Origin: Pseudomonadota bacterium
GTDB taxonomy: Bacteria > Pseudomonadota > Gammaproteobacteria > Burkholderiales > Rhodocyclaceae
DNA: 64,000 nucleotides
Direction of reading: 5' to 3'
Assembly: GCA_018262195.1 (NCBI GenBank)
Contig: JAGTRS010000006.1
Coordinates: 1-64,000 of the forward strand
Position numbers and translations under genes: made by a program. The stretch's first letter is position 1. Each line of letters starts with the position of its first letter. Below the pieces are notes generated by a model. That model was not told the origin of the DNA, did no database searches, and saw nothing but the letters and a program-made list of their open reading frames with translations. Shown here one piece after another: positions 1 to 7,300 of this stretch.

Positions 1-1
1 A

Positions 2-262
2 TCGGCCGCCTTCGTCATGGGCTTCCTGCGCCGCGACTTCGGTGCGACCGGCTTGTTCGCGATGGCGCACAGCCTGAGTCCGATCCAGGCGGTCGTCGGC
101 ATGATCACCATCACCCTGTTCATCCCCTGCTTTGCCAGTCTGATGATGATGGTCAAGGAACAGGGCACCAAGGTTGCCCTCGGCATGGTCGCCGTGATCG
201 TGCCTTTCGCGTTTTTCGTCGGCGGTCTGTTCAACATCCTTCTCCGAGCCGTCTGGTCATGA
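2..262 (+). CDS. feoB: FeoB ferrous iron transporter, C-terminal fragment
   Basis: The last 86 codons of a gene that begins before the window. The reading frame is open from base 2. It shows two hydrophobic segments, one around the GMITITLFIPCFASL stretch (Feo membrane core, Cys in a Pro-Cys context) and one at the C-terminus. This matches the end of the FeoB Gate/C-terminal membrane domain that moves Fe2+ across the inner membrane; the GTPase domain lies outside the window. The stop overlaps the next start by 4 nt (ATGA), so it is translationally coupled to the FeoA-like gene. Confidence 0.85.
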   Translation, partial: SAAFVMGFLRRDFGATGLFAMAHSLSPIQAVVGMITITLFIPCFASLMMMVKEQGTKVALGMVAVIVPFAFFVGGLFNILLRAVWS

Positions 263-516
263 GTCCCGCCCACGAAGCCCGTATCCCCCTGGCCTTCATC
301 CCGCCCGGCAGCGAGGTTCGTCTCGCCGCGCTGGGTGAGGAAATTGATGCCTTGCAGCGGGAGCAACTGACCGCCTACGGTCTGGCCGAGAATCGCCCGA
401 TCAGGGTGCTGCAGCAGCGGCCTATGACCGTCATCCTGGCCGACGAGGTGGAACTCGCGCTCGAACATGCGGTCGCACGTTACATCTGGGTAGAAAAGCT
501 GCCCGCCGACGCCTAG
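259..516 (+). CDS. feoA: FeoA-like small protein
   Basis: An 85-residue protein. From about residue 18 it follows the FeoA SH3-like barrel pattern: G-S-E-V-R-L, a central Y-G-L turn (lELGl position), V-L-Q-Q-R-P, and a final A-x-x-I-x-V strand. FeoA is a cytoplasmic partner needed for FeoB-driven Fe2+ uptake. Here it follows feoB with a 4-nt ATGA overlap, whereas FeoA usually comes first, so another feoA may lie upstream of the window. The gene symbol is by domain only; a FeoC-type role is the alternative. Confidence 0.7.
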   Translation: MSPAHEARIPLAFIPPGSEVRLAALGEEIDALQREQLTAYGLAENRPIRVLQQRPMTVILADEVELALEHAVARYIWVEKLPADA

Positions 517-586
517 AATGGGCGCTCAGGCAAGCCAGCCGATCTCGCCAGCCAGCCGCCGACCCCCACGACTTCCGGAGAACGCC

Positions 587-1072
587 ATGAAGGGCGACAA
601 GAAAATCATCGATATCCTCAACGCATTGCTGGCCGGTGAACTGACCGCCGTCGACCAATATCTGATCCACGGCGAGATGTATGCCGACATGGGCCTCAAC
701 GAGCTGGCCCAGAAAGCCATCCACGAATCGGAGCACGAACGCCAGCATGCCCGTGCCCTGATCCAGCGCATTCTTTTCCTCGAAGGCAAGCCCGACCTTT
801 CGAAGCGCGAAGCCCTGAAAATCGGCAAGAACGTGCCTGACATGCTGAAGTCCGATCTCGCCGTCGAATACAAGGTTGTCGGCGAACTCAAGAAGGCCAT
901 GGCCGCCTGCGAAAAGGCTCAGGATTACGTGACCCGCGACATGCTCGGCATCCAGCTTGAGGATACCGAGATGGATCACGCCTACTACCTCGAGAAGCAG
1001 TTGAAGCTGATCGAACTGGTCGGGCTGGAAAACTATCAGCAGAGCCAGATGGGCTCGGGCACCCCGGCTTAA
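587..1072 (+). CDS. bfr: Bacterioferritin subunit with ferroxidase site, lacking the heme Met
   Basis: A 161-residue ferritin-like four-helix protein. The ATG at 587 is chosen because it starts with the family N-terminus MKGD and has CCGGAG just upstream; a longer frame from 518 adds unrelated residues. Di-iron ferroxidase ligands are all present: E18, E51, H54, E94, E128 and H131 (the last pair shifted by one). The heme-ligand Met52 of classical bacterioferritin is Arg here (E51-R52-Q53-H54). The protein should oxidise Fe2+ and mineralise it in a 24-mer shell but should not ligate heme itself. A second bfr with the opposite loss follows 12 nt downstream, so mixed shells are likely. Confidence 0.9.
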   Translation: MKGDKKIIDILNALLAGELTAVDQYLIHGEMYADMGLNELAQKAIHESEHERQHARALIQRILFLEGKPDLSKREALKIGKNVPDMLKSDLAVEYKVVGELKKAMAACEKAQDYVTRDMLGIQLEDTEMDHAYYLEKQLKLIELVGLENYQQSQMGSGTPA

Positions 1073-1084
1073 GGAGCGACGACG

Positions 1085-1567
1085 ATGAAAGGCGACAAGA
1101 AAGTCATCGAAGCCCTGAACAAGGTGCTGAAGAACGAGCTGACTTCGATCAACCAGTATTTTCTGCACGCCCGCATGTTCCGTAACTGGGGTCTGGAAAA
1201 GCTCAACGACTACCAGTACAAGCAGTCGATCCGCGTCATGAAGGAAGCCGACAAAGTGATCGAACGCGTCCTCTTCCTCGAAGGCCTGCCCAACCTGCAG
1301 AATCTCGGCAAGCTACTGATCGGCGAAAATGTCGTCGAGTGCCTGCAGGGCGACCTGAAGTACGAACGTGAAATCCAGCGCCCGCTACTGGTCGAATCGA
1401 TCGCCCTCTGCGAAGCGTTGCAGGATTACGTCAGTCGCGACTTGCTGGAAGAACTGCTCGAACATTGCGAGGAAGCCATCGACTGGCTGGAAACCCAACA
1501 AAGCCTGATCGAGAATGTGACGCTGCCGAATTATCTGCAGGCGCACATGGAGCCGGGCGGCGACTAA
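1085..1567 (+). CDS. bfr: Bacterioferritin subunit with heme Met, ferroxidase site lost
   Basis: A 160-residue bacterioferritin paralogue ([15 protein letters not shown] start, RBS AAGGAG). It keeps Met52, the inter-subunit heme ligand, and E18. It has V51 and E54 in place of the iron-binding Glu51/His54, and the C-terminal Glu/His pair is replaced (C-E-E-A before IDWLE). The di-iron site is therefore largely gone. It probably supplies heme-binding positions for reductive iron release in shells shared with the preceding subunit. Two-subunit bacterioferritins of this kind are known in Magnetospirillum and Neisseria. A terminator follows at once, closing a two-gene unit. Confidence 0.9.
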   Translation: MKGDKKVIEALNKVLKNELTSINQYFLHARMFRNWGLEKLNDYQYKQSIRVMKEADKVIERVLFLEGLPNLQNLGKLLIGENVVECLQGDLKYEREIQRPLLVESIALCEALQDYVSRDLLEELLEHCEEAIDWLETQQSLIENVTLPNYLQAHMEPGGD

Positions 1568-1578
1568 GCCCTCCCCCC

Positions 1579-1611
1579 AAAAAAGCCGCGGCGACTACCG
1601 TGGCTTTTTTT
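1579..1611 (+). terminator. Rho-independent terminator after the bfr pair
   Basis: AAAAGCCGCGG pairs with CCGTGGCTTTT around a 6-nt loop (one G-T pair) and is followed by a T run. It lies 12 nt after the second bfr stop. The A/T-flanked symmetry would also allow it to end the leftward gene that stops at 1621. Confidence 0.85.
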
Positions 1612-1620
1612 ACGCCTGAA

Positions 1621-2694
1621 TCATGGGCAAGTTGCCGGATCGCTGGCGTAGGCATCCAGGCCAAGATTGCGCAGGCGCTCCAGGTAGCAGCCATAGTGCT
1701 CTCGCCAGGCAAAAGCATGATCGTCAGCCAGCAGCCCAGGGAGATTGGTCAAATCGATTTCTGAGACCTGCAGGCTCTCTCCGCCGGTCGCCTGCAGCAG
1801 ACCTTCGACCAGCAGCATGTCGGAGAGCAACCAGGCCAGATGCCCCGAACCACCCAGTTCAGCGGCCGTCTCCTCCAGACTCAGGCGCGCCAGGCGCTCG
1901 ACGGCGGAGGAAAGTTCGGAACGCTGGAAGCTTTTACCCTCACCGTTCCCGGCAGCCAGCTTGCGCACGGCAGGCAGCACGCCCCGACTGACCGGGCGAC
2001 TGATTGCCGTCATGCTGACCGGCTCGGGTAGCGCGCTGGCAATACCTTCGAGTTTTTCGGCCAGCAGGGTGCGCGCAATGACCAACTCGTCGCCGGTCAT
2101 TGGCTGCAAGATACAGGGGGTCGATTCGGAATTTCGAATTTCCCGACAAAGATGACGGTGCCAGATCTTCTGGCCCAGTGTTTCACCGAATGTTGTCCGC
2201 TCCCCGGCAATCTGCAGGCTCCCGCCCCCGATATCGAGCACGTGCGTCGTTTTCAGGCCATCACCCAGCAGTTGGCGCGCCCCGAAATAGCCGTAGGCTC
2301 CTTCCTTCAACTGGGGAATGACCAGAACCGCGACACCGCTGGCCGACCAGATACGCCCTAGAAGCAGGGACAGATCGTCCGCCCCCTGTGCGATTGCCAA
2401 GCGCCAGGCCGAAAAGCCGCCGCCGACGCGCTCGCATTCCTTGGAGAAACCGGCTTTCTCCGGCAAATCACGGAGCGCCGTGATCGTCGGCGCTACCGTC
2501 TCTTCCAGATTACGCCCAGCCCACAGCGGACCAAGGTAATCGATATCCCCGCGCGCCGTCACGCTACTGTTGTCTGCCCCCGCACGGATTCCGGAGGAAC
2601 CGATATCGAAGGCAACGCGACAAGGCGGCTCAGCCGCAGCGGTGGTTGCCAGAACGGCCAGAGCCAGCCCGGCAAGGAAGTTTCGCGAGATCAA
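1621..2694 (-). CDS. Exported Ppx/GppA-like ASKHA-fold protein
   Basis: A 357-residue protein with an N-terminal signal peptide (hydrophobic stretch ending TAAAEP, about residue 22). Two motifs typical of the Ppx/GppA branch of the actin/hexokinase ATPase fold follow: DIGSSGIR near residue 31 (phosphate 1) and VLDIGGGSLQI near the middle (phosphate 2). Ppx/GppA enzymes hydrolyse polyphosphate or pppGpp in the cytoplasm, so a secretion signal is unusual. Several Cys residues (PPC, REC, TPC, YGC, final TCP) fit a disulfide-bearing periplasmic protein. Its start overlaps the DUF4337 gene stop by 4 nt. Substrate unknown. Confidence 0.65.
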   Translation of the reverse strand: MISRNFLAGLALAVLATTAAAEPPCRVAFDIGSSGIRAGADNSSVTARGDIDYLGPLWAGRNLEETVAPTITALRDLPEKAGFSKECERVGGGFSAWRLAIAQGADDLSLLLGRIWSASGVAVLVIPQLKEGAYGYFGARQLLGDGLKTTHVLDIGGGSLQIAGERTTFGETLGQKIWHRHLCREIRNSESTPCILQPMTGDELVIARTLLAEKLEGIASALPEPVSMTAISRPVSRGVLPAVRKLAAGNGEGKSFQRSELSSAVERLARLSLEETAAELGGSGHLAWLLSDMLLVEGLLQATGGESLQVSEIDLTNLPGLLADDHAFAWREHYGCYLERLRNLGLDAYASDPATCP

Positions 2695-3266
2695 AGGTGA
2701 AGATACCCCATCACCCCAGCCACCAGCCCAAAGCCGGTTGCGCCTAAAACACCGGCCAGCAACCAGCGCTTGCGGGTCAGCAGGGTGATCGCGGCCAATG
2801 CGATGGCAATTTGCAGCAAGGTCGTGGCCAACGCCCAGCGCTCATGCACATGCATTTCCGCTTCGCTCTTGTGGTCAGCTTCCTTGGCTGCGGCTTCAAG
2901 CTTGTCGGCCTCGGCCTTGATTTCTTCCTTTTCCTTCTTGTAGCGCTCGACGGCTTCCTTGAACTTTTCCTGCGCTTCGCCCGTCGTCAGCGTGACTGAT
3001 AACTCGGCCAGATTCTGCTTGTTGCTCTTGGCCTGGTAGTAGTTCCACTGGTTGGATGCCGAGGTTTTCTGGATTGCTGCCTCGTTCTTGTAGAGCAGCG
3101 CCGCGTTCTGCGAATGCCCGCCCATGTAGCCGAAGATGGCACCGACCGTGGACAAAATGGCTGTCAAAACAGCCAGGCGCGATGTGAAACTGTCGCCGCC
3201 ATGCTGGGCAACATGCTCGACCTCATGATCGTGCGGACCATGGACGTGAAAACCGTGTCCTGACAT
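2691..3266 (-). CDS. DUF4337-type membrane protein
   Basis: A 191-residue protein. The start at 3266 is chosen for the AAGGAGA site just upstream; a longer frame has no support. The N-terminus is His-rich (HGFHVHGPHDHEVEH). One TM helix lies at about 30-50, followed by a central Lys/Glu-rich coiled coil (about 105-145), then two C-terminal TM helices. This order is that of the DUF4337 family, whose function is unknown. The His cluster suggests metal binding, which is inference. It is first in a two-gene leftward unit with the exported Ppx/GppA-like protein. Confidence 0.7.
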   Translation of the reverse strand: MSGHGFHVHGPHDHEVEHVAQHGGDSFTSRLAVLTAILSTVGAIFGYMGGHSQNAALLYKNEAAIQKTSASNQWNYYQAKSNKQNLAELSVTLTTGEAQEKFKEAVERYKKEKEEIKAEADKLEAAAKEADHKSEAEMHVHERWALATTLLQIAIALAAITLLTRKRWLLAGVLGATGFGLVAGVMGYLHL

Positions 3267-3382
3267 TGAATTCTCCTTGTATCTGCGGGAGCCACTCAAA
3301 GTGGCAGGGCGAATTCTAGCGCCACCTGCCGAATATTTTCGGGAAAGGCAAAATGCGTATTGACATTCATTCTCATCCACCT

Positions 3383-3403
3383 ACAATGAGAACTGTTCTC
3401 AAT
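3383..3403 (+). promoter_or_regulatory. Fur box upstream of bfd
   Basis: An inverted repeat AATGAGAAC-T-GTTCTCAAT, very close to the Fur consensus core TGAGAAT-n-ATTCTCA. It sits 26 nt before the bfd start, where Fe-Fur would block RNA polymerase. A second partial half (CATTCATTCTCAT) lies just upstream at about 3364-3376, as in extended Fur sites. Confidence 0.85.
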
Positions 3404-3428
3404 AGATATCGTTCGTGGAGTTCCGTTC

Positions 3429-3632
3429 ATGTACGTATGCGTCTGCCAGGCAGTTACCGACCGCCAGATCCGCGAAGCCGCGCAAGATGGCGCTCGCACG
3501 CTGAAAGATTTGCGCCGCGATCTGGGCGTGACCCGCGACTGCGGGCGTTGCGCCTCCTGTGCCCACGAATGCCTGCGTGAAGCACATGGTGAGCAGCCAA
3601 AGCCAGGCAAGGTGATGCGCAAGGCGGCCTGA
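3429..3632 (+). CDS. bfd: Bacterioferritin-associated ferredoxin
   Basis: A 67-residue protein with the Bfd [2Fe-2S] ligand pattern C4-x-C6 and C38-x2-C41 (CGRCASC), plus the helix-turn-helix-like BFD core (VTDRQIREAAQDGARTL). Bfd donates electrons to the bacterioferritin heme so that stored Fe3+ is released as Fe2+. Family regulation is induction under iron starvation, which fits the Fur box immediately upstream. Its partner shells are encoded about 2 kb away at 587-1567. Extra Cys (C45, C49) follow the cluster ligands. Confidence 0.92.
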   Translation: MYVCVCQAVTDRQIREAAQDGARTLKDLRRDLGVTRDCGRCASCAHECLREAHGEQPKPGKVMRKAA

Positions 3633-3646
3633 TTAAGCCTTTGTTG

Positions 3647-4753
3647 TTACTTGTTGCACATCAACAACCTGGAGTCAAGCAAGCCGCGACCTTCAACGAG
3701 TTGGCTAAGCTCGGTACCACCAGCACTGAATAAATTGATTTCCAGAAGCACAGGCCCTTCATCTGTCATTGCGACATCCCAATGCTGGAATCTGAATTCG
3801 GGAAGCAGTTTTGCTGCTGCCAGTACGGTTTCTTTAATAGCCGCCCACTCAGGAAGCACAAGATTTTCAAAAGAAAGACCAGAATCCGGATGCAACCTCA
3901 GATTTCGCAAGGCCAATCCGTAACCATGGATCACTCTGAGGACTCGTCCGCTGCCAATATCCACGGCGGCCAATAGGTTACCGAGGCTACCTGATTCAAA
4001 ATTATCGATAATATTAAAACGTCGGGGAATTTTCCAAACAGCCCTGAAAATATAGGGTTCGGATTCCTCGGGCTGCAGAATCATCACGCGCAAGCTTGAA
4101 AGCTGGCCGCATTGCAACTCGGCCAGCATGGGGTGGGGCGCAAGTGCAGCTTGGAACAAATATCCCATACCCTCAGGATTTGTCAGATTTTCTACCCATT
4201 TTTCAATCCGGATGCGCTCCCCTGTCGGCCCGAGAATAAGGTTTTCCCTCGTTTCATCTAGACCTGCCAGCAAGAATGCCCCTCTGCCAAAGCCGGCATG
4301 CACAGGCTTAGCAAACAGCGGAAATTTCTCGTAGGCACGTAACCAAGTTACCAGTTCCTCGGGACTCTGCAACTGGTCGGCAGTCAAATTGACTGGTACG
4401 GTATTTTGGTAGACGGCGGCAAGGCCTGGATGCGGAAGTCCTGCCTTAGCGAGCATTGAAGCCAGGATTCTCTTGTCATCTGCATAGATATGCGTTGACT
4501 TGGCATTGCATTTATCAAGAGCATCCTCACCACGCCACCCGACAAATTTGCATTTCTCCCGCCAAGTCAGTTTTTTCTCGTAAAGGCGATAATCAAAATA
4601 CTCACTCAACCCAAGACGACTTGGCGGAGCGCGTAAAAGCAGCGCTTCGAAAAACTGTCGAAACCACGGCAAACCGCCTTGTCTGCTGGCTTCGTTAGCA
4701 TCCACCAGGAATTTTGTGAGGATGCCTATTTTTGATCTGAATTGCCGAAGCAT
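3647..4753 (-). CDS. Sugar-transfer-associated ATP-grasp protein
   Basis: A 368-residue cytoplasmic protein resembling the ATP-grasp family found in polysaccharide loci. The N-terminal region has YFDYRLY and a DDK...A-x-A-G-P switch. Central features are PLFAKPVHAGFGRGAF (ATP-binding Lys and Gly-rich loop) and IRIEKWV. The C-terminal metal-binding motifs are WDVAMTDEGPVLLEINLFSAGG (Asp, E-x-N). It would ligate or amidate a small molecule; the substrate is not visible. No sugar transferase is nearby. The gene and its upstream gap are more AT-rich than the neighbours, with many non-preferred codons, suggesting acquisition by transfer. Confidence 0.65.
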   Translation of the reverse strand: MLRQFRSKIGILTKFLVDANEASRQGGLPWFRQFFEALLLRAPPSRLGLSEYFDYRLYEKKLTWREKCKFVGWRGEDALDKCNAKSTHIYADDKRILASMLAKAGLPHPGLAAVYQNTVPVNLTADQLQSPEELVTWLRAYEKFPLFAKPVHAGFGRGAFLLAGLDETRENLILGPTGERIRIEKWVENLTNPEGMGYLFQAALAPHPMLAELQCGQLSSLRVMILQPEESEPYIFRAVWKIPRRFNIIDNFESGSLGNLLAAVDIGSGRVLRVIHGYGLALRNLRLHPDSGLSFENLVLPEWAAIKETVLAAAKLLPEFRFQHWDVAMTDEGPVLLEINLFSAGGTELSQLVEGRGLLDSRLLMCNK

Positions 4754-5112
4754 TTTTGCTGTCCCAGCGCGGTGATTGATACCTATATCAAAGTTAGAAC
4801 TTCAGGTAAAGATTCTCTCTTGAGAAAGATGTTCACACGATAAAACAGGAAAAATCTTGCACATGGCAACTTTTCACAAAGTCAGGGAAATACCTCCCGT
4901 CAAAAGCCCGTACATGTAGAAGCACTGCTTGCCGCCCGCGAAAAGTTCACACAAGCAATAACGGCAAACCAGAAATCGTTGTTCGCCGCGAACCTAATCA
5001 GGCGATGCCTCCCTAACTGTCCAGGCAAACGCGAACAATCGGGTTATATACTGGGCTGCGGCAATGAAAGCAATCTCCCACCAGCGCAAAATGTGCTGAC
5101 AAAAAGTCGTTC
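4754..5112. other. AT-rich intergenic gap, no gene seen
   Basis: 359 bp with no credible coding frame, no tRNA and no strong hairpin. It must hold the promoter of the leftward ATP-grasp gene. Base composition resembles that gene rather than the surrounding iron operon, so it may be part of the same transferred segment. Confidence 0.5.
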
Positions 5113-6252
5113 TCACGCCTCGCTGATCAGCGTCCAGTGGTTATCCAGCGCCATCGGTTTCGGCCAGGGCAGGAAGACTGCCTTGGCGGTCGGGTGCCAG
5201 CGCACCAGACCCAAGCCGGTGCCCACCAGCACGCCACCTCCGGGATTCGGCCCAGCCCATTCAGTCAGTGCATAGGCTTCCTGCAGCTCGACAATCGGCA
5301 CCAGCTTGTCGGGAGCACCCGGATGCCAGAGCTGCGCCAGGCCAACCTGGTTGCTGGATAGCGCAAAACCACCGTTGTAGGCGGCTGCGATATCGCCAGC
5401 GTAGCCCGCGCCATCGCTGGCCCGGGTCGGCATCAGCAGTTCATCACCATCCAGTACGGCAAGAATCGGCGCCGCAGCTCGCCGGGCAGGATCGTCATGC
5501 TCAGCCTGCATGGCCACACCGAGGTAAGCACGGCCTGCTGCGGAATGGCTCCAAGCCAGATGTCTGAGGCTAAGTCGGGAATCGTCCACCGTCCATTTGC
5601 GCAGGAGCTTTCCATTCGCGCCATCGAGCCTGACCAGCGAGGAATCCATGCGTTGCAGGTCGAATTTCTTGTCGGTCGGCGTTCGCGGAATGCCGCCGTT
5701 GGCGATCATCAGATGACCGTCAGCATCGAGCAGCAACTGGTGCGGCTCCATACCGTAGGTATCCCATTCGTCGATTTTCTTGAGCGATACACGATCACGT
5801 ACGCCGATCCTGCCACGGCCGCTCTTGAAATCGGTTTCGGTGGTGTAGATCACGTCGCCGCTCAGGCTGGTGATGGCGTGGCCATTCAGGCGTGCGGTGG
5901 AGGCATCGTCCTCAAGGCTGATCTGTCGGCTCACCGCGCCTTGAGCATCGATTCGCATTAGCCAGGCACCGGGACGAACTCCGGTCACCAGCAGGCTGCC
6001 ATCCGCTTCTGGCAGCAGGCCGTGCGGACGCGTCGGCAAGGGAACGGCATGGCGAATTTCCAGCTTTTTCTTCTGCCAGTCCGCCGCCAGCACCCCGCCA
6101 AAATACGTGTCGCCAGGATTCGGCCCACGCCATGCGGCAGCGATCAAAGCCGAACGTACTTCGCCCCCGGCGGCAGAGGCCAGCCCGATTTGCGGCAGCA
6201 CGCCGCAAACCCCGAGCATTTTTAGAAAGTGACGTCTGTTCATACTCATCAT
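5113..6252 (-). CDS. DUF1513 beta-propeller-like protein with Tat signal
   Basis: A 379-residue protein. The N-terminus carries a twin-arginine signal (N-R-R-H-F-L-K-M-L-G, then a hydrophobic stretch ending ASAAGG), so it should be exported folded. The body matches the DUF1513 pattern: RPHGLLPEADGSLLVTGVRPGAW, LNGHAITSLSGDVIYTTE, G-M-E-P-H-Q-L, and RHLAWS. This family is common next to periplasmic iron-uptake proteins; its biochemical role is unknown. GGAG lies 7 nt before the first ATG. It is last in the leftward operon: siderophore receptor, Fe3+-binding protein, DUF1513 (15-19-nt gaps). Confidence 0.75.
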   Translation of the reverse strand: MMSMNRRHFLKMLGVCGVLPQIGLASAAGGEVRSALIAAAWRGPNPGDTYFGGVLAADWQKKKLEIRHAVPLPTRPHGLLPEADGSLLVTGVRPGAWLMRIDAQGAVSRQISLEDDASTARLNGHAITSLSGDVIYTTETDFKSGRGRIGVRDRVSLKKIDEWDTYGMEPHQLLLDADGHLMIANGGIPRTPTDKKFDLQRMDSSLVRLDGANGKLLRKWTVDDSRLSLRHLAWSHSAAGRAYLGVAMQAEHDDPARRAAAPILAVLDGDELLMPTRASDGAGYAGDIAAAYNGGFALSSNQVGLAQLWHPGAPDKLVPIVELQEAYALTEWAGPNPGGGVLVGTGLGLVRWHPTAKAVFLPWPKPMALDNHWTLISEA

Positions 6253-6267
6253 TATTCGTCTCCCCGC

Positions 6268-7281
6268 TTAGCGATAGCCGGCTCGGTCGAGCAGCTTCTG
6301 GGCCGCCACGACATTTTTTGCCAGCGCGCCAATCGGCAGGGTGTCGGCCTTGAAACGGCCCATCGCCTCCAGCGCCGGGTTGCCGGTCACCACACTGGCC
6401 ACCACCGGCCATTCATTATTGCCATCGGCGAAGTAACGCTGAGCCTCATCGCTGGCCAGGTATTCGAGGAACTTGACTGCTGCTTCGACGTTCTTCGAAG
6501 TCTTGACCACGCCGGCACCAGAAATATTGATGTGCGTACCGTGATTCGCCTGGTTGGGCCAGACGATGCCGACCCGTTCCATCATCCGGCGCTCTTCGAC
6601 CTTGTCTGAACGGATCAGGCGTGCAAGGTAGTAGGTATTCGACACCGCCACTCCGCACTCACCCACGGCGACCGACTTGATCTGGTCAGTATCGCCACCC
6701 TTCGGCGCCCGGGCGAAGTTGGCGACGACGCCTCTGGCCCACTCTTCGGTCTTCGCTTCACCATCATGCGTAATCAGCGAGGCGACCAGCGACAGGTTGT
6801 AGGGATGTGAGCCCGAACGGCTGCAGACCTTGCCCTTCAACTTCGGGTCGGCCAGCGATTCGTAAGTCGCCACATCCTCGGCCTTGACCGCGCTGCGGTT
6901 GTAGATGATGACGCGTGCCCGGGTCGAGAAGGCAAACCAGGTATCGGTGTGCAGGTGCGCCGGGATGCGACTTTCCAACAGCTTCGACTTGACCGGTGCG
7001 AACAAGCCCAAAGCATCCGCATTGGCCAGACGCGCCGCATCGACCGTGATGAACACATCGGCCGGGCTGTTGGCGCCTTCGTTGCGGATACGCTCCATAA
7101 GCTCGTCTTCCTTGCCATCGATCCGGTTGATCTTGATGCCGGTCTGCCTGGTGAAGTTGTCGTAGAGTTTCTCGTCTGTCTGGTAATGGCGGGCAGAATA
7201 CAGGTTAAGGATTTTTTCCTGCGCCTGCACACCAACACTCGCCAGCACTGCCAGCGCGACCAGGGCCAATTGCTTTTTCAT
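6268..7281 (-). CDS. Periplasmic Fe(III)-binding protein of ABC type
   Basis: A 337-residue protein with a signal peptide cleaved after about residue 20 (VGVQAQ). It follows the FutA/FbpA ferric-binding fold: LNLYSARHYQTDEKLYDNF, DVFITVDAARLANADALGLF, SRSGSHPYNLSLVASLI, VAVSNTYYLARLIRSD, and GVVKTSKN. The tandem-Tyr motif that binds Fe3+ (Y-Y-L-A) is present in VSNTYYLARL. It would shuttle ferric iron released in the periplasm. No permease or ATPase gene is adjacent, so it must use one encoded elsewhere or serve another role. It sits between the receptor and the DUF1513 gene. Confidence 0.88.
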   Translation of the reverse strand: MKKQLALVALAVLASVGVQAQEKILNLYSARHYQTDEKLYDNFTRQTGIKINRIDGKEDELMERIRNEGANSPADVFITVDAARLANADALGLFAPVKSKLLESRIPAHLHTDTWFAFSTRARVIIYNRSAVKAEDVATYESLADPKLKGKVCSRSGSHPYNLSLVASLITHDGEAKTEEWARGVVANFARAPKGGDTDQIKSVAVGECGVAVSNTYYLARLIRSDKVEERRMMERVGIVWPNQANHGTHINISGAGVVKTSKNVEAAVKFLEYLASDEAQRYFADGNNEWPVVASVVTGNPALEAMGRFKADTLPIGALAKNVVAAQKLLDRAGYR

Positions 7282-7300
7282 GAACGTGACTCCGTTGCGA

